Source: Allium sativum (Eukaryota; Streptophyta; Magnoliopsida; Asparagales; Amaryllidaceae). Taken from it: DNA of 64,000 nucleotides. Positions 1 to 12,040 of this stretch are shown here, one piece after another. The translations under genes were made by a program, and so were the position numbers. The stretch is from NCBI GenBank assembly GCA_030737875.1, contig CM060921.1, positions 406,078,192-406,142,191 on the forward strand, given 5' to 3'. Position 1 is the first letter of the stretch, and each line of letters opens with the position of its first letter. The notes under the pieces were generated by a model. That model was not told where the DNA came from and did not search any database. It saw only the letters and a program-made list of their open reading frames with translations.

Positions 1-854
1 GAAATCAAAGTGGAATAGGGTTTTCGTTTTTACCCTATAAACACCTATCATCACATGCAGTTGAGCATTGAAAAACATACAACAATAATACATCGAAACC
101 CACAAAATCAATTCAAGTATTTCATGGCAAGAAATTTCAGAAAACTCACGAATTTCGATCTGAAGCCCGTCCTCAAATCAATCGAAGAATAGGAGCAATG
201 ATGTCATCAAGCAGTAGAGATCATCTTCTAGAATACATCATCAATTGCAATCGATTTGGGGACAATTTCATTGAAACCCTAGTTTTATTTCTAGCCGCCA
301 TTTCCGGAGAAAGAGGAACAATCGGGTTTAACTAATTCTAAAGTGGGCCGGCCAAATTTTGGACTCAAGGGAACAAAGGGGATAACCCTTATATTTTAAT
401 TCCTGGGGATTTTTTAATTTGTTTTTTTAATTTGTTTTTTTTTTGTGTTGTAAAACAGTTCGAACAGTTTTCTAGAGTCTGTAAAAATTTAGGTGTTTCA
501 GTTAGGGATTAACTGACAGTTTACTAGTGTTTGTAAAACTAAGGGAAAATCTGGTCTAGTGAATATAGACCAGTATAGGGTTTTGAGCGTAAGGTTAGTA
601 CAGGAGCAGAGAGTGCAAGTTTACATGGTCTTGTAAGCGGGATCTGTTCTATCACCTAGTAGAAACCTTAGGAATGCAGCACTAGGCAGGATTTTTCCGA
701 AGCTGGGTATATCTTGTGTCATATACTTTCTGTATTTCTGTTTCTGCTATATTCTGTGATTTGTTTATTATTATATATCCCGCTAGATTTTTAATTTAGC
801 TAAAATATGTGATAAACCCCATTCACCCCCTCTAGGGTTAATCTAGATCCAACA
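1..854 (+). mobile_element. Copia-type retrotransposon, 5' LTR (3' portion)
   Basis: Base 1 pairs with base 25050 of a second copy ending at 25899, so this is the last ~0.85 kb of a direct long terminal repeat whose start lies upstream of the window. It ends in CCAACA, matching the TGTTG start of the other copy as an inverted terminus, and is followed two bases later by an initiator-Met tRNA primer-binding site. I count 20 substitutions in the first ~360 aligned bases, mostly C/T and G/A, so the insertion is older than the chromovirus nested in it. The repeat contains a TATA-like box (35-41) and an AAACCCTAG motif near 274. Superfamily is inferred from the gag remnant, the pre-LTR sequence and the LTR termini. 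Confidence 0.9.
35..41 (+). promoter_or_regulatory. Candidate TATA box of the copia LTR
   Basis: CTATAAA in an otherwise mixed context; the same box is kept in the 3' LTR at 25083-25089. If used, transcription would start about 30 bases downstream, giving an R/U5 of roughly 780 bp. Position and conservation are seen; function is inferred. Confidence 0.4.
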
Positions 855-856
855 AT

Positions 857-868
857 TGGTATCAGAGC
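857..868 (+). other. Primer-binding site, initiator-Met tRNA
   Basis: TGGTATCAGAGC, the standard plant complement to the 3' end of initiator methionine tRNA, two bases after the LTR terminus at 854. It fixes the 5' LTR end and the plus orientation of the copia element. Confidence 0.92.
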
Positions 869-891
869 CTGGTAATTCCATTAACCCTAGA

Positions 892-2349
892 ATGATGGAT
901 CCTAGTCGTCAGCCGATAAAGAGTCAGTCTAGTTCATCTCCAACTATTTTCGATGGAACAGATTTTTTTAAACTGGAAATCCAAAATGGAATTTTATTTA
1001 AAAGCTGTTAATATTAAATGTTGGGATGTTGTTATCAATGGGTTTGATAGTGTAGATATTACTTTCAATGCTCTGCTATGAAAATTATATTTGATTATCT
1101 TAGTACTGAACAGTTTAATCTTATCTATCATTGTTTATCTGCACAGGAAATCTGGGATACTCTCAATACGAAGTATGGAAGATCTGACAACTGCAACTCA
1201 AAACACCAGAATGTTAACTCTGATTCAGATCCATGCTTGACAAGTCATATAGATGAAAATTCAGATGAATCAGTTGATGGAGACTCAAAAGACAATGAAA
1301 TAGAAAATTTCTCATACGAAGATCTGGTTTATTTTTGTGCTGATCTAACCAAATCTGTTGATAAACTCCAATCTAAAAATAAATCTCTGAAGTCTAGGAA
1401 TTCTGAGTTGATCAGCAAAATTGATGATTTGCAATCACAACTTGAACATTTTAAAAATTCTTCAAATTCAAATTGCAAAAATTGTTTGAAATTGAAAACC
1501 AATCTTGTTCATCTCAATAAAAATATTCAAAAGTTTGAAAAGGAAATTCTGATCTTAAAAGAAAACAAGATTGAGTTATCAATTTTGAATAATTTTTTAC
1601 AAAAGGAATTTGCAATTTTTAAGACTGATATATATTCCAAATTTGAAATTGTTGGAAAGGAGAGTCTGTTGAAATCCGATTTGATTTTGAAAGAACTAGA
1701 AAACGAGATTGAAAAATCCAAGAAATTTGAGTCTGAAAAACAAAATCATTTTGAATTTGAAATTGCTGAGTCCCAAACCAAAATTAGATTGCTTAATGAT
1801 GAAAATTTGGTTTTGAAATCTGATTTTGAAAGATGTAAGATCAATAAAAATCGTTGTTCAGATTTAATGAAAGAAAATGATGATCTTAAAACTGAAATTC
1901 AACAACTTGAAACAATTTTGAGTAAATTTTCTGATGGAGAAAAATCCTTGAATATGTTACTGAAAAATCAAATTTCTGTTGGAAACAAACATGCACTTGT
2001 TTTTGGAAAAAACAATGTTTTTGAAAAACGAAACTCTAATGGTTTTAAAAATCCTTCAAACTACTTTGAAAAGAATCGATTTGAAAATTTGAATTTTGAT
2101 AGTTTCAAAGGGTTTTTAAATCATAAACGATATGTGAATTTGATTTATAATAAGCCATTTGAACAATTCTGGATCCCAAAAAGAAATAAAACAAACGTCA
2201 TTAAATTCAAACAGATTTGGGTTCCAAAAGGTACAAAGATAGATTCGAATGGGTTGTTATACAAACAGGTTTGGGTGCCTAAAGTTGTAAACACATTTCA
2301 GAGTGGTTTTACAAATTTTGTTAGACCACTCGATCCTTTAAACTGTTAG
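892..2349 (+). pseudogene. gag: Copia gag remnant, broken and internally deleted
   Basis: The frame opens at ATG 892, shortly after the PBS, with an N-terminus typical of plant copia gag (FDGT motif). It slips at a T run near 968; the next ~100 bases read as gag in another frame, and the first frame resumes near 1078. From there 423 codons run open to TAG 2347-2349. The resumed part has a short piece of the gag helical domain (EIWDTLNTKYG), then an acidic stretch and a long Lys/Glu/Asn-rich probable coiled coil (residues ~85-270), then three spaced W-[IV]-P-K motifs near the end, as in SIRE/Maximus-like gag tails. Most of the UBN2-like domain and the CCHC zinc knuckle are missing, apparently deleted after YGRSDNC. 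No protease, integrase or reverse transcriptase follows. Assignment to copia gag is by recognised motifs, not by a search. Confidence 0.7.
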
Positions 2350-3050
2350 GGACCAGAGGAGACTGAGGAACTATTTTGCAAAGGAGAAACTGAATTCAAC
2401 TACTTAATATCATCAGATTGTTCACAGTTCCTTAGTCAAGTTTTGATGGTTTAGAGATTCTGGTTTACATTGATTTCAGGTATGATCTCTAAACTCATCT
2501 TTGTATATTCTCTCTATTTTTATTTTCCGTGTTTATTCCTTCCTCTACTCCTTCCTTCTTTCTTCAGTTTTATTATTTGATTGATCACTGCCATTTTTTT
2601 TCTTTCTTTATGGGCTTCATTAACTTCCAATAGCAAAAATCATGTTTTTCTGGAAATTTGCTTTTCTTGAATAAAACTCTAATGTTTAATAATTTCCGAT
2701 CTTGAATTCAAATTTGTAAATATTTCTGCAATTGTTTTGAAGCTTATTTTCTGATTTCTGAATTTCTAACGGTACTGAAGTATTCATATCATATCTTGAA
2801 CACTGTTAGTTTAAATTCTAAGTTTTTGAAGATTTGAATATCTAATGAAATTTCACATATATCTGTTGTTTTGAGTTTTCACTAATTCTTTTTAGAAAAG
2901 CTTGAAATAATATACTCATTACAGCACACCAATATTTATCTGTGGTGATAATTTCATTATTTTCAGATTGGCTTGGAAATTTTGAAGGTCTTGAATTACA
3001 GTGATACATCTTGAATCTCATCTTTATTCATGATCATTATTGTAGAAATT

Positions 3051-3428
3051 TATTTGTTTGAAATCATCTGAAATTCATGATATTCTGAATATCACACACC
3101 TCTAAAATTTGAAATTATCAATCTTGTGTGACTGATAAATTATATCTCAAACTTGACAATGATTCAAGTGATTTCAAATAAATTATTTCTTAATTTTTTT
3201 GGATCATGAATACCTCTCAAACTTGATGTAAATGATCTAAAATTTCTCGTGTACTTATCAGAAAATACTTGTGGAAAATTCTTTGGAAATTTGGCCTTAA
3301 AAATCACTGCTATTTCATGATTATTTGATTTGAATATTTGTTTGTTTAAAATCATTTGAAATTATTGATTTATTGAATCACACACATATCTTGAATCGAA
3401 AATTTATAATCTGGTGTGACTGATTCAT
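3051..3428 (+). repeat. Diverged direct repeat pair, offset ~285 bp
   Basis: Bases 3051-3138 and 3336-3428 share an ordered block: a TTTGTTTGAAATCATnTGAAAT-like start, a cluster of CACACA, then TGTGACTGAT. The copies are clearly related but diverged with small indels, so the duplication pre-dates this insertion or is old. Confidence 0.55.
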
Positions 3429-4460
3429 TGAATCCTGATATCTTCATATTCCATCAAATGATTTAAAATAAACAATATTTTTAATCTTAGATCATGAATC
3501 ATCTTTTGCGACTGTCATCCTGACAAATTCTGCTTTGAAACTGTTTGTGCTACCTTAATATTGAAAATTGGTAATTGCTTGCTTTGATAATTTTTTTGGT
3601 CTGCTACTCTGATAGAAGAAACCACTTTTGAAATTGTTTGGTGACTGCTTGTTTTGGTATCAAATATATACCATGCTTTGATAGATGAAATTAAATTGCT
3701 TGATTTGTTAACCATGCCTACTTAGGCTTTGTGATTATGATTTTGTTGTTTGAGATATCTTTGTTCGTCTCCAGTGTCTTTTTTAAAATCCTCATGAATA
3801 GAGACATCAAGTGGTATCAGTTTAGAAGTGCTGAATATTTTTTGTATATATTTTTTTAATCCCTCTTGTCTTGTATAGTTTTGCATATTCCTCTTATAAT
3901 TGATTTTCAATTTTAAAGGTATTTATTGATTATTCGTTCAGAAATTGAAATCAATATCCAAATTGAACTGTATTTATAATTCATCAAAATTATTATCAGA
4001 TTTTGAAATTGTGATGAATTGAGACTGCAATATATTTCACAACAAGAGGAGATTTTATTTACATTCTCATGATGGTTGAACCGTTATTATAATATCTTTG
4101 AATTGGCTACTATTTCATGACCATCTTCTTTATCTTCCACTGTTCTGTCATTCATTACGATTTTATATTAATGTGGAGAGTTAATTTTAAAAAAAAAATC
4201 CTTTTTTTAACAAACAGTGAAAATATTTGTGATAGATATTGGACTATGTTATTAATTCAGAATGTGTGATAATTAGAAATTTTCAATGATCCCGGTACAG
4301 TTGGTCATATTTCATAATATTATTAATTTAGAAATTTATTTCACAGTCCATTTCTGTACCTACCCCATTTTCTATCATCCATATATTGGTTTTATATACC
4401 GAGGAGTTTTTCTTTTGAAGCTGAAAACGATAAATATATAATTAATACATAAGTGTGTCT

Positions 4461-4564
4461 CTAACCTCATTTAAAAATCCAAGCTCTGGTTATGCATTGT
4501 TATGAGATAACTTATAATTTAAGCTGCGACTGACCTCATTTAAAAATCCAAGCTCTGGTTATGC
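4461..4564 (+). repeat. 35-bp near-perfect direct repeat
   Basis: Bases 4461-4495 and 4530-4564 differ at a single position across 35 bp (core CCAAGCTCTGGTTATGC). The 34-bp spacer is AT-rich. A recent local duplication inside the copia untranslated region. Confidence 0.85.
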
Positions 4565-5177
4565 GTGGTCAGTGTGCTCTTAAATAAAAAGGAAATAATG
4601 TACTATAAATTAAAATTAATATGAAATTCTCCTTGGTGTTCAAAAACCAGCATATCAATCCATCTTTCTAATCTGTGAAATGTGTTGAAATCTTATGACA
4701 TATTATGATTTGTTGATTGATAGATGTTGGGATTTAAGATTATTCGATTTTGTCACTTAAGTTGAAATTATAATTATAGTCCAAATCCATCACTGTTTTG
4801 TGCTCATTTTTACAAAATTCTTTTGAAAATAATTGGAAATCATATTTTTGTAACTCTCTCCATTTTATATAAAATTCATCGTAAATCCGTCATTCTCTAC
4901 AATGTGAAATATTCCACCTGTTCTCAGAATATTATTATTTTTGTTTAACTGATTGAGATTTATGATGACCGTTCTTCCTCTTAAGCTGAAATTATATTAT
5001 TTAGTCATTTTTCATCTATATTTTAATTTCTAAATCCTTTTGATGATAACAAAAGGGGGAGAATGGGTTGAGATTTTGATTTATGAGTAAATATTTTATA
5101 AATACATTTACTTTTGAAAATTCATTATTATTCTGTTCAGTTCACTCATGCACAGTTATAGGGGGCGTTTTCTGTTG

Positions 5178-5182
5178 TAGGG
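5178..5182 (+). repeat. Target-site duplication TAGGG, left copy (chromovirus)
   Basis: TAGGG directly precedes the LTR start at 5183 and is repeated directly after the LTR end at 22468-22472. Removing the element and one copy restores continuous copia pre-LTR sequence. Confidence 0.92.
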
Positions 5183-6421
5183 TGTAACACCCCACGTCCA
5201 TTAATGTCACTCACAAAGGGAATGCATTAACTTCCATGGAGGTTATAAGTGAATATAGAACAGAAAAATTACAACAAGACAGATAATAAATAGTACTCGG
5301 AAATCTAAAACTTCACTTTATTGCAGCGGAAATTAAACATGTTTGTTACATCATAAAACCATAGATCATAACCAAGTACAATATCCATCTTCATTAAAAA
5401 AAATACATAATCCCATTACATAAATAACTATTAAAAAGATAACAAGCTGGACTTTACTTCAACGGTCCAAGCTTTCCAAAGAGAGATGAAGCAATTCAAT
5501 CAAACTCCACTAGAGCTGGGCCCAACCTGAGGACCTGGAGGGGGAAAAAGGATAGAAATAGAGGGGGTCAGACATAAAGTCTGGCGAGTATGATAATTCT
5601 AACAATACTATTATCGAAATAACTAGACTAAGGCATAAGCTGGAAGACAAGTAAATGTCTATGAACTCTTAGGAAGATAAAGATAGCGTTTAAGATAACG
5701 TTAAAGATAACGGTAAAGGCACACCTAATTACTAACGAATGATTACTACACTGCACCGCACATTACTACACCACACCAGTCACCCTATTGTTTGATCCCA
5801 CTTGCTTCACATAGAAACTTTATAAATAGCCTTACGTACCCCTAGCTGACTACATAGGTGCCGTCTGCCCCTATCTCCACTAGGTGTACCCCACTATCCA
5901 CTTTCGATCGGCTCCCTACTCGTAGATACCCGTGTTGGCCCCACAGTGGGGTGTATCACTCCCCTAAAGTGGCAACCCGATACAACTTGAGAATGCACGG
6001 CTTATACCTACACGATGCAACAACGTCTTACCTACCAGCCCGGGTCCACACACGCATACGAAACCCGTTGGACTTGTGTTGCCACCGCTCCCCGTTTTGG
6101 CCTCTTACAGTCAAACCCAGCATGCGTGTCCCGTCCTCGACTTGGGTCGAGCCCACAAAGATACGTTTGGGATACTGGTCGAAATGGGCCCCCACAAGCT
6201 ACCCACCTAAGCTCGTCACTAGTATATCCCACTTAACCCTCTTAGTCATGTTCATTTACATGTGTGTTTGGTTAAGTCTTACTAATCGTATTTCACATGC
6301 CACTAAGGGCACCCACTAGATTCCTCATGCCACCCAAGGCACCTACTTAACCCCCATGTCCCACTTTACATGTTTATCTGGTTAAGTATTTCTTAATTCA
6401 TTCAGGCCGTAACCTCATAAA

Positions 6422-6636
6422 GACCTCTCACATAAGACTGGCATTTATGGCAGTTGGATTTGCCGGGCGGGTCCGGGCAGTCTTACACCATAAAAGAGTC
6501 TAACCTCGTGTCTTTACAACTGTTATGCTTTAGTTTAGGCCTAGGACCTCTCACATTGGGCAGACATTTGTGACCACTGGATTTGCCGGGCGGGTTCGGG
6601 CAGGTTTACGTCACAAACGAGTCCAACCTCGTGTCC
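6422..6636 (-). repeat. Two-copy ~92-bp repeat inside the chromovirus LTR
   Basis: Units at 6422-6513 and 6545-6636 share GACCTCTCACAT, TTTGCCGGGCGGGT, CGGGCAG and AACCTCGTGT in order, offset 123 bp. The same pair recurs in the other LTR near 14440 and 14560, so it pre-dates insertion. The GC-rich core is the least AT-rich part of the LTR. Confidence 0.75.
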
Positions 6637-7665
6637 TAAGCATTGATTAACACTTAAAATCTTTTACCCCAGTTTTAATAATTCCCTATTCAAATTATTA
6701 ATTAAGTCAACTTTTAATGATGTTCATAACTGACTCAATTATGGCCATACACTTATGGCATGCAAAATCATATCAATTGCACCCCAACTTAATATTAAAT
6801 CCTTAATATTACCCCTACCCCACGTTTATACGTTCGCTTATTCAACGCATAATATAGGCTAGACTTGTATAGTCTAACACCTAGCACAAAGATAAATTAT
6901 CACAACATATAGACAATTAAAATAAATCTAATCATAATAGGGGTGAAACTTGCATAAACTACACATGTTAAGGATCAAAAGGTGTCAACTTGTTAAATGT
7001 CTCAATTTATATGATATGATCATAGCCCAAATCTATACATAAACTTGCATATGGGGTTTTTAGGCAACATAATGATGGTGTGAACTAGCATAGGATATCA
7101 CATATGTCATAGCATAATTCTAGATGTCATGGCATATGTTCATAACTTTTCTAATCAATCTTACTTGCATATGTGACTTGTCATATAGATCAACATAACC
7201 CAAACATGATGATTTAATTAATATGAACTAACTAGCATACATGGTAACATCATGGCCTTTTTAACATGTATGATTCATCACAACTTAGCATAGAAACTTT
7301 CAACATACATAACATCATCATAGCATGATTTACAACATATAAGATATCATCATCACATAACATTGGATTTACAATATACATGATAGAAAAAGGGGTTTAC
7401 AACAACATATATGATAATTCACATCATCTACTCATAATCCATTCATAACTCAACCTAATTAAAATGATAATAATCTTGTTAAGATCATCATACTCACAAT
7501 TTAGAGAAGAAAAGAGAGAGTTTTGCTTTGCTTTAGAGTTGATTAGAATTAGAATTGAATTAGCTTTTCTTCCTTCTTAGTTGGCGGCAGCTCCATTGAT
7601 TTCCATGGTGACGGTATGACGGTAACTATTCTATTTTAATTAGGTTTAGGGTTAGCATTAGGATG

Positions 7666-7674
7666 TATTTATAG
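7666..7674 (-). promoter_or_regulatory. TATA box of the chromovirus LTR (3' copy)
   Basis: CTATAAATA on the minus strand, a near-consensus plant TATA box. It is followed after about 12 bp by ACCCTAAACC (7643-7653). The 5' LTR copy of the box is at 15678-15686. Confidence 0.6.
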
Positions 7675-8041
7675 GTGTAGGAAGTTATTTAGGACCATTA
7701 GATTAACCCTGAACCATGAGAACCAATCAAATGCAAAATCTGCATTTGAGCGAATCGGCCCACGGGTTGATAGCCAAACACCCTGGATTAACCCCTAGTC
7801 GACCCAGCAAGGCTCGGGTCGACCTCAAAAATGGGCTGGTTCGGTTATTTCCCCTCCCAATTTGTTGTTTTGAACTTTTTCGCATATTTATTTATTTAAT
7901 TTTTAATTTATATATATATATATATATATATCAATATATATATATATTTCTCTGCGCAACCCATTTAACTTAATTCTTTTCTAAAAATTAAGTATACTTT
8001 AATTTGTGAATTTTAATGTTATAAAATTACGAGGTGTTACA

Positions 8042-8055
8042 TTCCCCCCTCCTTA
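8042..8055 (-). other. Polypurine tract of the chromovirus
   Basis: On the minus strand AAGGAGGGGGGAA abuts the 3' LTR start, preceded by GATTTCGGGGATGAAATCC, the characteristic pre-LTR sequence of Tekay/Del elements. It primes plus-strand DNA synthesis and confirms the minus orientation. Confidence 0.88.
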
Positions 8056-8621
8056 AAGGATTTCATCCCCGAAATCTTCAAGTCAAGAAGAATGTATATC
8101 CTACCATCTAATCGTCCATCTACTCAACCATCAAACACCAGCATCCATTGTCCTTAAAAGACTTCTAATGCTTTAATGTTTATATGCACAGTGTGTGTAT
8201 ATGTCCATATCTAATGCAAAATTAGGCGGTCTACTGATTCAGTCGACCTCCTTAGTGCAATTCATGATAGTGCCATGCATCCAATATGTATGCAAAAGAT
8301 TCCTAATGATACATATTAATTCGATATGCGTGCACAACCATCCACCCGAATGCAGCAACTATATGATAATACAACCATTATACATCCATTTTACTAAATA
8401 CATCCATATATATGCAATATGCAATATGAAGTGACTGAGCCGATCTGGTGCCTAATAGTGTGTGTATATGCGTCCACGAGCAACCACTAGCAAACACTTG
8501 CATCCACTTTGCATCCACCATACATAACATGTCTCAAACACATGTTTCAACCATAGGATTATCCTAACTAAAGGTCAAAGATACTAGCGAGAGGATATAC
8601 TAAAGATAAGATAAGTACAAG
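8056..8621 (-). other. Chromovirus 3' untranslated region
   Basis: About 570 bp between the pol stop and the polypurine tract. It is non-coding, with several ATGCATCCA/TGCATATG-like short words, and I see no further gene in it. Confidence 0.6.
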
Positions 8622-9419
8622 CTAAGCGATAAAGGAGAAACTAAAGGACATACCCTCAAAAAGAAAAGGGTATCGTGAACGCATCTTCTCTTCCGTCTCC
8701 CAAGTAGCATTGCTCTCATCATCTCCCCATTGCACTTTGACTAGTCTGACCTCTCGATTCCTCAACCTCTTGATCTCCGACCCAAGAATGCGCATAGGAG
8801 CTCGTCGAATTGTCGCATCACGCTCTATCTCCACCTCTCTAAGCAAGCTCGGCTCTACCACTTCCGCGGTCTCGTGCAAGCACTTCCTCAAATGTGACAC
8901 ATGGAATACGTCATGTACACTACTAAGTCTCTCGGGCAACTCCACTCTATACGCCATCCGTCCAATCCTCTCCTTAGTAGGAAACGGCCCTACAAACCTT
9001 GGTGCTAATTTCCCAACGGACCCAAAGCGAACAACGTCTCGTAATGGAGACACTTTAACAAAGACCATGTCCCCAACTTCAAACTCGAGATCTGTCCTCC
9101 TCTTATCCGCATAAGATTTCTGCTTATCTTGCGCTGCTTTCATCCTCCTTCGAATCAAGTCGATCTTCTCCGAAGTCTCCCTAATCATATCGGGCCCAAG
9201 TAAGATCTTATCCGTAGATTCCCACCAACATGTAGGTGAACGACAAGGTCGTCCATATAGAGCTTCGAATGGTGCCATACCAATGCTGGATTGAAAGCTA
9301 TTATTATATGCGAACTCAACCAATGGAAGATGCTCTTCCCATGCACCCCCAAAGTCTAGGATACATAGCCTCAACATATCCTCTAGAATGCGATTCACCC
9401 TCTCAGTCTAGCCGTCCGT
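8622..9419 (-). pseudogene. pol: Pol segment 5: integrase C-terminus and chromodomain
   Basis: Integrase C-terminal half in the same frame as segment 4. Counting from the GTG codon at 9396-9398 (258 residues to the stop): conserved LPLVEFAYNNS near 24-34, FEALYGR near 44-50, the GPF motif at 137-139, VFHVSHL near 164-170, then a chromodomain at about 203-247 (VKVQWGDDESNATWE). Chromodomains bind histone marks and steer chromovirus integration into heterochromatin. The integrase catalytic Glu codon is present at 9402-9404, but two TAG codons (9420-9422 and 9408-9410) just before it cut the protein off. Both sit where the family has Gln (TDGQTE context), consistent with CAG to TAG changes. Confidence 0.9.
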
Positions 9420-9794
9420 CTAAGGATGATATGCGGTGCTCAAACATAACCGAGTCCCTACCGCCTCTTGTAAGCTTCTCCAAAATTCGCTAGTGAAAAT
9501 AGGATCGCGGTCGCTCACTATGCTAGAAGGAACACCGTGCAAATGAACTATCTCTCGAACGTATACAGAAGCTAACCATGGAGCAGTCCTCTTACTCTTC
9601 ACGGGAATAAAATGGGCGCTCTTAGTAAGTCTATCTACTATAACCCAAATTCCCGTATTACCCTTCCTCGATCGCGGTAATCCATCCACAAAATCCATCG
9701 AGATGCTTTCCCATTTCCATAGTGGAACCTCCAATGGGTGAAGCAACCCACCGGTTTCTTTTGCTCCGCTTTTACTTGTTGGCACACCAAGCAT
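9420..9794 (-). pseudogene. pol: Pol segment 4: integrase catalytic core, frame-shifted
   Basis: Integrase core with the first two catalytic aspartates visible: D34 ([11 protein letters not shown]) and D95 (IVSDRDPIF), counting from 9794. It is in a different frame from segment 3. The switch falls at about 9748-9754 in the KKPGG-type motif, where one base appears lost. True homology in this frame starts near the shift; the codons above it to 9794 are not integrase. It ends at TAG 9420-9422. The enzyme joins element DNA to the host chromosome; this copy cannot be made whole. Confidence 0.9.
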
Positions 9795-10918
9795 CTAGCG
9801 ACATACTCGGCCATGTCTTTCTTCATGCCGGCCCAAAAGTAAACTCTCTTCATGTCTTTGTACATCTTGTCCCCGCCGGGATGAATGGTCATCTTCGAAT
9901 GATGTGCTTCGTCAAGAATATTCTTCCTTAGGTCATCGTCTTTTGGTACACAAAGTCTACCGTCCCTACATAACCAACCCTTATCATCTAGGGTATACCT
10001 ACGGAGATGGCTTGATGACTCCCCTCCTTTGAGTTTTTCTACTAACTCAACCAACTGCGGGTCGTCTCGCTGTGCCTCGCCAATCCGTCCCAAAAGCGTA
10101 GGTCTGACCTCCAAGGATTCTAGCAAACCGGGTACGAAGTCAACGGAAGGTCTAAAGTCAAACATCGAAATGAATTCTAAACTTTGTCGCTCAACAAACA
10201 AAGGACTTAAGGATAATCTTTTTCTACTTAAGGCGTCTGCCACCATATTACCCTTGCCAGGGGTATAGGCTATTTCGAAGTCGTAGGACACTAAGAACTC
10301 CATCCACCTTTGCTGCCTTAAGTTCAAGTCCTTTTGAGAGAATAGGTATTTTAAAGACTTGTGGTCAGTGAATAATTCGAATTTCTCGCCAAGAAGATAA
10401 TAACGCCAAGACTTAAGCGCGAAAACAATAGCGGCCAACTCTAGGTCATGTGTGGGGTAATTCGTCTCATGCGCTCTCAACTGCCTTCCACCATAGGCTA
10501 TTACCCTGCCCTCTTGCATTAAGACTGCGCCTAGTCCTGTCCTACAAGCATCAGTATAAACGGTAAACGGATTACTCCCGTCTGGCAATACTAAGACTGG
10601 GGCTGAAGTCAAAGCTCTCTTCAAACGTTGGAATGCATCATCACAATCTACGTCCCATGTGAAAACTAGGTTCTTCTTCGTCAAGCGTGTCAGTGGAGCT
10701 GATATCTTTGCGAAGTCTTTGATAAACTTCCTATAGTAGCCAGCCAACCCCAAGAAACTTCTCACTTCGGTAGCATTTTTAGGAACCTTCCAATCTTGGA
10801 TGGCCACCACCTTCGCAGGATCCACGGCTATCCCTTCTTTGGAAACCACGTGCCCCAAGAACCGTACTTCCTTCCTCCAGAAGTGACACTTAGAAAATTT
10901 AGCCTTAAGGCTATGCGC
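9638..10918 (-). pseudogene. pol: Pol segment 3: RT thumb, RNase H, integrase zinc domain
   Basis: Open from just after the TGA at 10919 to 9638, with the first Met codon at 10858. From that Met: RT thumb/connection ([11 protein letters not shown], near 37-46); RNase H with catalytic D103 (YTDA), E140, D165 (FTDHKSL) and D208 (VADALSR); then the integrase zinc-binding HHCC (His near 319-320 and 326, C356 and C359). The final ~37 residues after KKP are out-of-frame readthrough. RNase H reads DACRTG where DAS is usual. RNase H removes the RNA template strand during reverse transcription. Confidence 0.92.
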
Positions 10919-11344
10919 TCATAGGGTCTCCAATACTTCCCTAAGATGTAGGCCATGCTCTTCTTCATCCTTAGAAAAGATCAAGATGTCATCTACAAAG
11001 ACTACCACGAATTTGTTAAGGTACTCCCTAAACACCCTACTCATCAAATCAACAAAATATGCTGGGGCGTTTGTCAAACCGAAGGGCATCACTAGCCATT
11101 CATAGAAACCGTCTGGAGTCCTAAAGGCAGTCTTGCCTATGCTATCCTCAGCCACTCTCAACTGATTGAACCCAGTGGCTAAGTCCAACTGCGAAAACAC
11201 TGAGGCGCCAACTAACTGATCGAAGAGATCGTCAATCCTCGGCAGTGGGTGTCTGTTCTTCTTAGTAAGTTTATTAAGTTCTCTATAGTCTACACACAGT
11301 CTAAGGGACCCATCCGCCTTCATGGCAAATACTACGGGAGCACC
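10919..11344 (-). pseudogene. pol: Pol segment 2: reverse transcriptase core
   Basis: Same frame as gag and segment 1. It holds the palm motifs [39 protein letters not shown] and the catalytic FVDD box (residues 109-112 counting from the Met at 11323). The frame is closed upstream by TAG 11345-11347 (Trp expected before GAPV) and downstream by TGA 10919-10921 (Arg expected after VLETL). The second change fits CGA to TGA, a CpG transition. The core residues are intact, so the stops are the only visible damage here. Confidence 0.93.
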
Positions 11345-12040
11345 CTACTCTGATATACTTCGTCTTATGAACCCCTTCTCAAGCAACTCCTTCACTTGCT
11401 TATCGAATTCCCTCCTTTCACGTGGAGCCATGTGGCGTACTGGCAAAGATACTGGTTTCGCATTATCCACAAGATATATTCGAAAATCTATCTCCTGCTT
11501 TGGAGGTAAGCCCTTCACCTCCTCAAACACATCCGAATACTCTTGGAACACTTTAACAGATCGTAGATTTTCCTCAGACACGTCAAGCGATTCTAAATAA
11601 CTTAGCATAACGGAATTTATGGGATTACAAAAGATTTCGAGGGTGTTGCCAAGGCGAGTCACGAGCCTAACTACTCTCCTTTCACAATCAAGAACGACCC
11701 CATTTCTGGATAACCAATCCATTCCTAAAATTAGCCCATTGCCCGTGAAGCCCAACACATAAGCATCACATCTAAATTCAATGCTAAGTATGGAAATTTT
11801 CAAATCCAAACACATCATAGACAAATAAGCTGAGCCCCCAATTGGATTCGAAACAACTAAGGGATCCTCTACTAAACTGGGGTTTAAGTGCAGTGATTCA
11901 ACTAATGATGTAGAGATAAACGAATGTGATGCGCCCGAATCGAATAAGGTACGGACAGGATGATCAAACAGAAAAACTAAGCTTTCAACAGAAATGGTTC
12001 TACCTCGTTCTTGCAGTGGTGGGACCGCGAGAGCCTGAAC
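11345..12040 (-). pseudogene. pol: Pol segment 1: aspartic protease and RT N-terminus
   Basis: Follows gag in the same frame, separated only by the TAA at 12041-12043. The protease active site LFDSGASHSFIS is encoded around 11920-11945, with DSGA at 11930-11941; LILGMDWL (flap-side motif) follows. The RT fingers begin with EIDFRIYLVDNAKP and end at TAG 11345-11347. The protease matures Gag-Pol. Gag and pol look like one original reading frame, as in Tekay-type elements, so the TAA at 12041 is probably a mutation (Gln expected by context) and not a designed gag terminator; this is inference. Confidence 0.9.

Larger units (their letters stand above)
2350..5177 (+). other. Non-coding internal region of the copia element
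   Basis: About 2.8 kb, AT-rich, with stops in all frames and no recognisable pol motif. It includes a GGGGGAGA purine run near 5054, similar to a secondary polypurine tract, and internal direct repeats (3051-3428, 4461-4564). After the chromovirus insertion it resumes at 22468 and reaches the real polypurine tract at 22541. Removing the insertion leaves an internal region of only ~4.4 kb. Confidence 0.7.
5183..8041 (-). repeat. Chromovirus 3' LTR (2859 bp)
   Basis: On the minus strand it starts TGTAACACC at 8041 and ends GGTGTTACA at 5183; the other copy starts at 13192 on the plus strand. It holds a TATA box (7666-7674), an ACCCTAAACC telo-box-like motif just downstream (7643-7653), an imperfect (TA)n tract (~7909-7947) and a ~92-bp unit repeated at 6422 and 6545. 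A 153-codon open stretch lies on the strand opposite to transcription (5858-6319); it is shorter in the other LTR (13965-14333) and looks like chance. Confidence 0.92.

Noticed and set aside
5858..6319. 153-codon open frame in the chromovirus LTR, with a shorter twin at 13965-14333
   Set aside because: It runs opposite to element transcription, has no known motif, differs in length between the two LTRs and overlaps other open frames in the same GC-richer patch.
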